Positions 7,890-12,327 of a DNA stretch of 12,327 nucleotides are shown here, one piece after another (within the stretch, counting starts at the first letter, position 1; every line of letters begins with the position of its first letter). The DNA is taken from contig NZLE01000133.1 in the NCBI GenBank assembly GCA_002692605.1, forward strand, positions 1-12,327. Reading direction: 5' to 3'. The notes under the pieces are model-generated. The model saw only the letters and a list, made by a program, of their open reading frames with translations, did not search any database and was not told where the DNA came from. Both the position numbers and the translations under genes were made by a program. Source of the DNA: Opitutia bacterium (GTDB lineage: Bacteria > Verrucomicrobiota > Verrucomicrobiia > Opitutales > Seribacteraceae).

Positions 7890-8587
7890 CTTGGTGAGTT
7901 TTCCTTACGAGCGGCGGTGCTGGCGGACCGTACGAGCCCGGAACAGTCGAAATGGCGTGGCATCCTGGTGGCGAGAGCGGGATCGTGGGTAACTAGAATC
8001 AGAGTACGCCGCTCTTCCTCGGCAACTTCGCGAAGGAGGTGGAAAACCTCTTGTCCGGTCTCGGGGTCAAGCGATCCGGTCGGTTCGTCAGCGAGGAGGA
8101 TGGATGCGTCTCCGACGAGGGCTCGGGCAATTGCGACTCGTTGCCTTTCGCCTACTGAAAGACGATGCGGTCGGGCATGAATCCGGTTGCCAAGACCAAC
8201 GCGGTCAAGAACCTCGGTTGCCTTTTCTTGTAGTTTTGAACGCGTGCGGGCGCCAAAGCGCAATCCAATGACAACGTTTTCCAAAGCGGTGAAAGGCGCC
8301 AGAAGATGGAAGGTTTGAAATACCATCCCACAATGCATGCCACGGTGACGGTCGAGTTGGGCGGAGTTTAGTTTCTCCAGATCCGAACCCGCTACCTCGA
8401 CCTGACCTTGGTCCGCTCTTCGGAGTCCCGCGATCAGGTTAAGAAGCGTGCTCTTTCCGCAACCGCTGGGTCCGGTCAGGGCAACCGCCTCACCTGCTTC
8501 GACTTCGAAGGAGGGAAGATGAAAGAGGACGGAGGAGGAACGACCCGCGTTTCCAAGGCGCAGGGAAACCTCTTTGAGTCGGATCAT
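7886..8587 (-). CDS. ABC transporter ATP-binding protein, LolD/MacB type
   Basis: This 233-residue cytoplasmic ATPase drives the adjacent permease. All core motifs are present: Walker A GPSGCGKST at 39-47, Q-loop Gln91 in Val-Phe-Gln-Thr-Phe-His-Leu-Leu, signature LSVGERQ at 143-149, Walker B ILLADEP at 163-169, D-loop Ser-Leu-Asp at 172-174 and H-loop His201. The length and the Phe-x-Leu-Leu after the Q-loop place it in the LolD/MacB/FtsE group. The signature has Val where Gly is usual (LSGGE), a mild oddity unlikely to abolish function. A 20-residue polar tail follows the last core strand. It starts 8 bases after the lipoprotein gene and overlaps the permease gene by ATGA, indicating a single transcript. 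The cargo cannot be read from this subunit. Confidence 0.94.
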   Translation of the reverse strand: MIRLKEVSLRLGNAGRSSSVLFHLPSFEVEAGEAVALTGPSGCGKSTLLNLIAGLRRADQGQVEVAGSDLEKLNSAQLDRHRGMHCGMVFQTFHLLAPFTALENVVIGLRFGARTRSKLQEKATEVLDRVGLGNRIHARPHRLSVGERQRVAIARALVGDASILLADEPTGSLDPETGQEVFHLLREVAEEERRTLILVTHDPALATRMPRHFDCSGLVRSASTAARKENSPR

Positions 8588-8595
8588 TTCTAGGG

Positions 8596-9471
8596 CTACT
8601 CGTCTTCGTCTTTACGATGAACGTGAGGACGGAGAACAAAGGAACCGGTTGTGGTTTCGTCAAAACTCAGTTCCACCTTGGCGGCAAAGTCCGCCCCCAT
8701 CAGCCAGGATGCGTCCACTTCACGAGGGCCTGGAAAAACGAAATAGTCCGTCTTCCCCTCCAGAATGGTGGATGCGCCGGATTCATCCTCATTTCTTTCG
8801 CGATCTCGGACTGCAAGGGTTACCTTTTTATCGAGGTCCGTAAAATCAAGAGTCAGAGCCGAGTCGATGGACAAGCGCCATGGATCGCCTCCGAAGCCTC
8901 CGCGAGTGAGCCAGACTTCCAAATCACCTGCATCGTCATGAAGTTTGATCTCGATGGCGCCCACCTGTTTGCCAGCGCTATCAAACACGGGAAAGAGGAA
9001 CCCACTGTTGGGCCCTTCGTTGGCATGGACGTGAGGCATCCCTGCGGCTTCAATCAATTTCGCAATCACAGGGTGAAGTCCAAGGACCAAGTTTTCAAAA
9101 GTTGCGTCATCCAGATCATCCTGATGGAGAGCGTCGACCAGGTTTGTGAGATCTCCCAAAATCAATTCGACTTCCTGAGGAGCGGCAACGTTGTGAGGGA
9201 TGGTGGATGCTTTGAGGGCCAAACCGGATTGGACGAGTTCGGAGAGAAGGGCTCGAGCGGCGGACAAATCCTTCACTCGAACCAAACCGTCGGCCCGGAA
9301 AGCCAAGTCATCGAAATGGGTGATTTCTGGCCATGAAACCTTGTTTTCATCTTCGTTTTCCGTGACTGCGCGTTCGCAGGATGACATTCCAAACACGGTG
9401 AGGAATATACAAAGAAAAGTTAAAGGCTTTTGTACCAGTGCGAGGCTGAGTTTATTGCAAGTCATTTGCAT
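8596..9471 (-). CDS. lipoprotein with HxH motifs, putative periplasmic metal-binding partner of the ABC transporter
   Basis: The 291-residue product has a hydrophobic N-terminus ending in the lipobox-like Gly-Met-Ser-Ser-Cys32, so it is probably a lipoprotein. Residues about 50-140 look helical, with many Leu and acidic residues. A Pro-His147-Val-His149 motif opens a beta-rich second half with Glu174-x-Lys-x-His178-Asp-Asp-x-Gly-Asp-Leu-Glu. A second Pro-His283-Val-His285 lies at the acidic C-terminus. Paired HxH motifs and acidic ends suggest binding of zinc or a similar metal, but this is inference; I do not recognise the family with certainty. It resembles in role DUF2796/ZrgA-type periplasmic proteins found with comparable ABC and DUF3299 genes in other bacteria. 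It is first in the operon. ATG 9471 or ATG 9465 could start it; both lie on or beside the palindrome at 9456-9470. No clear Shine-Dalgarno is seen. Confidence 0.72.
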   Translation of the reverse strand: MQMTCNKLSLALVQKPLTFLCIFLTVFGMSSCERAVTENEDENKVSWPEITHFDDLAFRADGLVRVKDLSAARALLSELVQSGLALKASTIPHNVAAPQEVELILGDLTNLVDALHQDDLDDATFENLVLGLHPVIAKLIEAAGMPHVHANEGPNSGFLFPVFDSAGKQVGAIEIKLHDDAGDLEVWLTRGGFGGDPWRLSIDSALTLDFTDLDKKVTLAVRDRERNEDESGASTILEGKTDYFVFPGPREVDASWLMGADFAAKVELSFDETTTGSFVLRPHVHRKDEDE

Positions 9472-9482
9472 TAAGCAATTGC
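9456..9482. promoter_or_regulatory. palindrome cluster at the divergent operon start (candidate operator)
   Basis: TGCAA-GTCAT-TTGCA (9456-9470) is an inverted repeat with perfect five-base arms, followed four bases later by the eight-base palindrome GCAATTGC (9475-9482). TTGC words recur at 9455, 9466 and 9479, roughly one helical turn apart. The cluster overlaps the first codons of the lipoprotein gene and lies about 40 bases before the divergent oxidoreductase gene. This suits a repressor such as a Fur/Zur- or ArsR-type protein, but no regulator gene is in the window and the identity is a guess. Confidence 0.4.
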
Positions 9483-9523
9483 GCTTCTATGATTAGTCGT
9501 CAATCGTATTAGACTTTTGTACG

Positions 9524-10729
9524 ATGTACTTTGCAAGAAAACTCAAATCAAAGGGAAGAGACCGTTCGAGCGTTCTCATCGTCGGAGCTGGCCCTTCGGG
9601 TATTGGTGTGGCCACCGCGCTGAAACAGGCCGGAGTGACGGATATGCAGATCGTTGACGCTCGCGAAATAGGCGCATCCTTTCTCAACTGGCCCCGGCAA
9701 ATGTCTCTGCTTACTCCTTCCTTTCACTCCAATTCATTCGGGCTTACGGATCTCAATGCGATCGATCCGGATACTTCGCCCGCTGATTATTTGCGAACTC
9801 AACATCCCAAAGGTGATCAATACGCAAAATACTTGAGGGCAGTTGCCGTTTACCATGAATTGCCTATCCGAACGGGTGTTCGGGTCCATGGCTTGGCAAA
9901 AGAGGGCGACCACTTTATCGCTTCCACCGAAAAGGGTGATCTTAAGGCGGACGTCGTAGTGTGGGCGACCGGTCAGTTTTTCTCGCCCCGCGATCAGGCT
10001 TTTCCGGGCGCGGAACTAGCGCTCCACTCTTCGAAAGTCAACGATTGGAACGAACTCAAAGGCGATGAATTTACGGTTATAGGAGGATATGAAAGTGGGC
10101 TGGATGCCGCTTTGAATCTCGTGGATTTAGGGAAGTCAGTCTCTTTGCATTCGAGAGGAGAACCTTGGAGTTCCGATGATCCCGACCCCTCGCGTTCGAT
10201 CAGTCCTCGCACTTTCGATCGACTTCGGGAAATCCTGCAATCCTCCGAAAAATCCAAAAAACTTGAGCTTTTCAAAAACTCCGATGTCCACCGTATCGAA
10301 GAGAGCCAAGGTTGGTGGACACTTTTTGACCAAGATGAAATCCCCTCGGTTTCGCATACTCGGCCGATTCTTGCGAATGGATTTCATTCCGGTCTCGAAC
10401 CGGTCCACTCACTCTTTGCCCATGATGAGAACAATCTGCCCGTTTTCAGTGAGGAAGCCGATGAATCCACTCTCACTCCAGGCCTTTTCTATTCCGGCCC
10501 CGCTTTGGTTCATCGCAATTCCCTGTTTTGCTTCATCTACAAGTTCCGGGCCCGTTTTGGGGTAGTCGCCCGAGAGATCGCCAGCCGTCTGGGCAAATCT
10601 GAAATTGACGAGAAACTCAGCTCTTATGATAAGGCTGGCTTCATAAATACCGATCTCGATTGCTGTACGAATTGCGAATGCGCCATCGAGCCTTCCGACG
10701 CAGCGCCCGAACCGAAAGCTTTCAGCTGA
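9524..10729 (+). CDS. flavin-dependent NAD(P)-binding oxidoreductase (ArsO/CzcO-like)
   Basis: This 401-residue cytoplasmic flavoprotein has an N-terminal FAD dinucleotide-binding motif, Gly21-Ala-Gly-Pro-Ser-Gly26, and the family's Trp-Ala-Thr-Gly motif at 147-150. A second nucleotide-binding turn, Ile-Gly-Gly-Tyr-Glu-Ser-Gly (186-192), presumably holds NAD(P)H. The C-terminal Phe-Ile-Tyr-Lys-Phe-Arg-x-Arg-Phe-Gly-Val-Val-Ala run is typical of the CzcO-like group. It ends with a Cys cluster, Cys380, 381, 384 and 386, a possible redox or metal(loid) site. Flavin monooxygenase-like proteins named ArsO occur in some arsenic operons, and this gene is followed two bases later by an ACR3-like permease, which supports such a role; the reaction remains unknown. 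It diverges from the ABC operon across 52 bases. A TATTAG at 9507-9512 could be a -10 element, without a clear -35. Confidence 0.8.
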   Translation: MYFARKLKSKGRDRSSVLIVGAGPSGIGVATALKQAGVTDMQIVDAREIGASFLNWPRQMSLLTPSFHSNSFGLTDLNAIDPDTSPADYLRTQHPKGDQYAKYLRAVAVYHELPIRTGVRVHGLAKEGDHFIASTEKGDLKADVVVWATGQFFSPRDQAFPGAELALHSSKVNDWNELKGDEFTVIGGYESGLDAALNLVDLGKSVSLHSRGEPWSSDDPDPSRSISPRTFDRLREILQSSEKSKKLELFKNSDVHRIEESQGWWTLFDQDEIPSVSHTRPILANGFHSGLEPVHSLFAHDENNLPVFSEEADESTLTPGLFYSGPALVHRNSLFCFIYKFRARFGVVAREIASRLGKSEIDEKLSSYDKAGFINTDLDCCTNCECAIEPSDAAPEPKAFS

Positions 10730-10731
10730 AG

Positions 10732-11718
10732 ATGAGAATCGGCAGTGGACTCTCCGTTCTGCTTCCCATTGCAATCCTTCTTGGACTCGGAACCGGTCAT
10801 TCTTTTCCCCAAATTGGAAGCAACTTAGGGGCTGTCATCGATCCCCTCGTTCTCACTCTGCTTTTTCTGGTGTTTTTCGAGATGCGGTTCTCTCCGCTTC
10901 GCAAAGCTTCGGATCACCTAGGTTTTCTTTCTCTGGCATGGGTTTCCAATTTCATCGTTATTCCGGCTCTTGCATGGGTGCTCGCTGTGCTTTTTTTCGG
11001 TTCTCAACCAGCTCTCTATGCCGGATTGTTACTTTATTTGCTTTTTCCCTGCACCGATTGGTTTCTTGCCTTTACCCGGATCGCTGGGGGAGACGTTGCC
11101 CTTGGTTCGGTTCTGATCCCCATCAATCTGATCTCCCAACTCCTGCTTTTCCCCATCTATCTCGGCCTTTTCATCGGTTCCGATACGAGCTTGGACCTCA
11201 TTGGAATAGGAAAAACGTTCGGACAATGGTTCCTGATACCCTTGCTGCTGGCAATGTCGGTACGCTTCCTTATCTCGAAGCTTTTGGGACCTGATCGTTT
11301 CGAAGCCATTCCACGCCTCGTTGGTTCTTTAGTTCCCTGGACGCTTTCCGTTTTGGTGTTTTGCATTTTCTCCTTTCATTCTCCGCAATTAGTCATTCAC
11401 TCCCAGACTTTTCCCCTGATCCTGCTCGCGGTTTTTATGTTTTTCGTTCTGACTTGGCTGATGGGCGAGTTTTTCGCCAGGAGCTTTCGTCTCTCTCGAC
11501 CAAAACACATTTTATTCTCCATGACGACAACGGCTCGGAATTCACCCTTGGTTCTTGGGCTTGCGACAATAGCCCTCCCGGATCAACCCCTTGTCTATGC
11601 CGTGCTTATTATTGGTATGCTCGTGGAGTTTCCCCATCTCACCGTTCTGTCCCGCCTGTTCCTACGAGAGGGTCGCCGGTTCTCACCTTCCGAAGGTCAT
11701 CCAGTGACCTCAACCTAA
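10732..11718 (+). CDS. ACR3/bile acid:sodium symporter-family permease, putative arsenite exporter
   Basis: This 328-residue integral membrane protein has about ten hydrophobic segments, matching the BART superfamily (ACR3 and SBF). The sequence Phe-Pro-Cys107-Thr-Asp-Trp-Phe sits where the fourth-helix Cys essential in ACR3 arsenite transporters lies. Gly-Met-Leu-Val-Glu299-Phe-Pro matches the ninth-helix conserved Glu. The Thr-Thr-Ala-Arg-Asn-Ser-Pro stretch (266-272) matches the broken-helix region. It resembles the COG0798 branch often annotated as arsenic resistance protein. The start at ATG 10732 is chosen because it is two bases after the oxidoreductase stop and places a hydrophobic helix at the N-terminus; an upstream TTG at 10660 would add 24 charged residues overlapping the previous gene. 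No ArsR or ArsC is visible. Arsenite is the likely substrate, but another anion is possible. Confidence 0.82.
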   Translation: MRIGSGLSVLLPIAILLGLGTGHSFPQIGSNLGAVIDPLVLTLLFLVFFEMRFSPLRKASDHLGFLSLAWVSNFIVIPALAWVLAVLFFGSQPALYAGLLLYLLFPCTDWFLAFTRIAGGDVALGSVLIPINLISQLLLFPIYLGLFIGSDTSLDLIGIGKTFGQWFLIPLLLAMSVRFLISKLLGPDRFEAIPRLVGSLVPWTLSVLVFCIFSFHSPQLVIHSQTFPLILLAVFMFFVLTWLMGEFFARSFRLSRPKHILFSMTTTARNSPLVLGLATIALPDQPLVYAVLIIGMLVEFPHLTVLSRLFLREGRRFSPSEGHPVTST

Positions 11719-11775
11719 AACCAAATGTCTGATTGCCTACTACCTGGAATTCTTCTGACTAAGCGAAATTTAACG

Positions 11776-11811
11776 GAGTGGAAAGCCCACTCAATCTACC
11801 TTGATTGGAGT
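11776..11811 (+). promoter_or_regulatory. leader with two mutually exclusive hairpins covering the Shine-Dalgarno
   Basis: Hairpin A pairs GAGTGG (11776-11781) with CCACTC (11787-11792) over a five-base loop. Hairpin B pairs ACTCAATC (11789-11796) with GATTGGAGT (11803-11811), with one bulged G and a six-base loop. They share 11789-11792, so only one can form. The GGAG at 11807-11810, nine bases before the ATG at 11820, is a good Shine-Dalgarno and lies inside hairpin B. Hairpin A would therefore leave it free and B would hide it. There is no T tract, so control of translation fits better than termination. Function is inferred. Confidence 0.35.
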
Positions 11812-11819
11812 CTTAGATC

Positions 11820-12269
11820 ATGAAAAATGAAGAACCAAACCGTACTGTGAGATCTCTCTTTGAAATGGGTTCGGAGGAGCCTCCGCTACCAGAGGTCGAA
11901 CAGGAAATCGATGACCGGAAAGCGGAAGCAAAACGGGTGATCAAACGGATCTATGCGATTTTCGAAGACCATCGTGATGCAGCGGTTTCTCTTAAGATTA
12001 AACTTGGTCCCCAGGACCTTTCCTTCGTTCTTGAAGCCCTTCGGCAACATGCCAAGGGAGGGGCAGGGACGCCCGTGCCCGGTTCCCGCGGTGAGATTCA
12101 CGGTTACTGCCTCAATCGCCTCTTTGAGGAACTTGTCGAAGAGCCGAGTAACATCCTTTTCACCACGAAGACCGGTCCCGATACCATGCGCTACGATGCT
12201 ATGAATGCCGAGTTTTGGATCGAATGCCTTGATCTCATGGAGCAAACCTTCTGCGCCCCCCAAGACTAG
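11820..12269 (+). CDS. acidic protein of unknown function, coupled to COG0523 GTPase
   Basis: This 149-residue soluble protein is not one I recognise. It has no signal peptide or membrane segment, so it should be cytoplasmic. The first 30 residues are rich in Glu and Pro and probably disordered. Residues about 31-78 are predicted by eye to be helical, with heptad-like spacing of Ile, Leu and Val. A Gly/Pro-rich turn at 80-92 precedes a second mostly helical half. His94, Cys97, Cys136 and Cys145 could bind a metal, but they form no known motif. A GGAG Shine-Dalgarno nine bases upstream makes the ATG start convincing. The stop is only three bases before the COG0523 GTPase start, so the two are very likely co-translated and may work together. 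Confidence 0.75.
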   Translation: MKNEEPNRTVRSLFEMGSEEPPLPEVEQEIDDRKAEAKRVIKRIYAIFEDHRDAAVSLKIKLGPQDLSFVLEALRQHAKGGAGTPVPGSRGEIHGYCLNRLFEELVEEPSNILFTTKTGPDTMRYDAMNAEFWIECLDLMEQTFCAPQD

Positions 12270-12272
12270 CGC

Positions 12273-12327
12273 ATGAAAACTGCCTCAAAGCTGCCCGTAA
12301 CCGTCCTATCCGGATTTTTAGGCTCGG
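12273..12327 (+). CDS. COG0523 (CobW/ZigA-type) GTPase, N-terminal fragment
   Basis: Only the first 18 codons are in the window. They encode a short basic lead, then Leu-Pro-Val-Thr-Val-Leu-Ser-Gly-Phe-Leu-Gly-Ser, the very conserved start of COG0523 G3E-family GTPases, where the next residues complete the Walker A Gly-x-x-Gly-x-Gly-Lys-Thr. This family delivers metals to proteins, including zinc (ZigA, ZNG1-type), cobalt (CobW) and nitrile hydratase metal sites. The subgroup cannot be told from this fragment. The gene follows the 149-residue gene after three bases and continues past the window edge. Confidence 0.85.
   Translation, partial: MKTASKLPVTVLSGFLGS

Noticed and set aside
8617..9336. 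239-codon plus-strand frame opposite the lipoprotein gene.
   Set aside because: It is an antisense shadow. The minus-strand frame has a signal peptide, lipobox and operon spacing; this one has none of these.
10660..10731. Upstream TTG start that would lengthen the permease by 24 residues.
   Set aside because: The extension is highly charged, overlaps the Cys-rich end of the oxidoreductase gene, and would precede the first membrane helix of an ACR3-type protein. ATG 10732 fits the operon spacing.
11694..11710. Hairpin AGGTCA-TCCAG-TGACCT near the permease stop as a terminator.
   Set aside because: It lies before the stop codon, has a short stem and no T tract, and overlaps another possible small hairpin.
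1..12327. CRISPR arrays, insertion sequences, tRNA or rRNA genes.
   Set aside because: I saw no regularly spaced repeats, transposase motifs, terminal repeats or cloverleaf-type sequences.

Overview
The window looks like a stretch of chromosome from the PVC group, most likely Verrucomicrobiota and possibly Planctomycetota. The reasons are the tail of a DUF1552 protein, three different secreted sulfatases side by side, short gene gaps, and start codons that mostly lack a clear Shine-Dalgarno sequence. The phylum is an inference; there is no rRNA or tRNA to anchor it. The largest non-coding gap is 207 bases.

Region 1 (1-4868) is a sulfatase cluster. After the 3' end of a DUF1552 gene comes an iduronate-2-sulfatase-like gene on the minus strand. 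A shared 207-base intergenic region separates it from two plus-strand sulfatases, one resembling N-sulfoglucosamine sulfohydrolase and one an arylsulfatase, which are close enough to form an operon. All three have an export signal, the C-x-P-[S/T]-R formylglycine motif and a basic C-terminal tail. They probably desulfate a polysaccharide outside the cytoplasm. No polysaccharide lyase, glycoside hydrolase or sulfatase-maturating enzyme is in view.

Region 2 (4916-9471, minus strand) is a tight four-gene operon. In transcription order it encodes a lipoprotein with two His-x-His motifs, a LolD/MacB-type ATPase, an FtsX/MacB-type permease, and a membrane-anchored protein. That last protein joins a DUF3299-like domain to what reads as a zinc-metallopeptidase fold whose metal-binding residues have been replaced. 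This is the most novel part of the window. I read it as an envelope system, probably concerned with zinc or another metal, in which a pseudo-peptidase and a metal-binding lipoprotein work with an ATP-driven mechanotransmission-type transporter.

Region 3 (9524-11718, plus strand) diverges from region 2 across 52 bases. It holds a flavin-dependent oxidoreductase with a C-terminal Cys cluster and, after a two-base gap, an ACR3/bile-acid-symporter-type permease that keeps the Cys and Glu typical of arsenite exporters. This resembles an ArsO-Acr3 arsenic module without its usual ArsR and ArsC partners.

Region 4 (11820-12327) begins with a leader containing two mutually exclusive hairpins, one of which covers the Shine-Dalgarno sequence. 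It is followed by an unrecognised acidic 149-residue protein and, three bases later, the first codons of a COG0523 (CobW/zinc-chaperone-type) GTPase cut by the window edge. Regions 2 to 4 together look like a metal or metalloid homeostasis neighbourhood.
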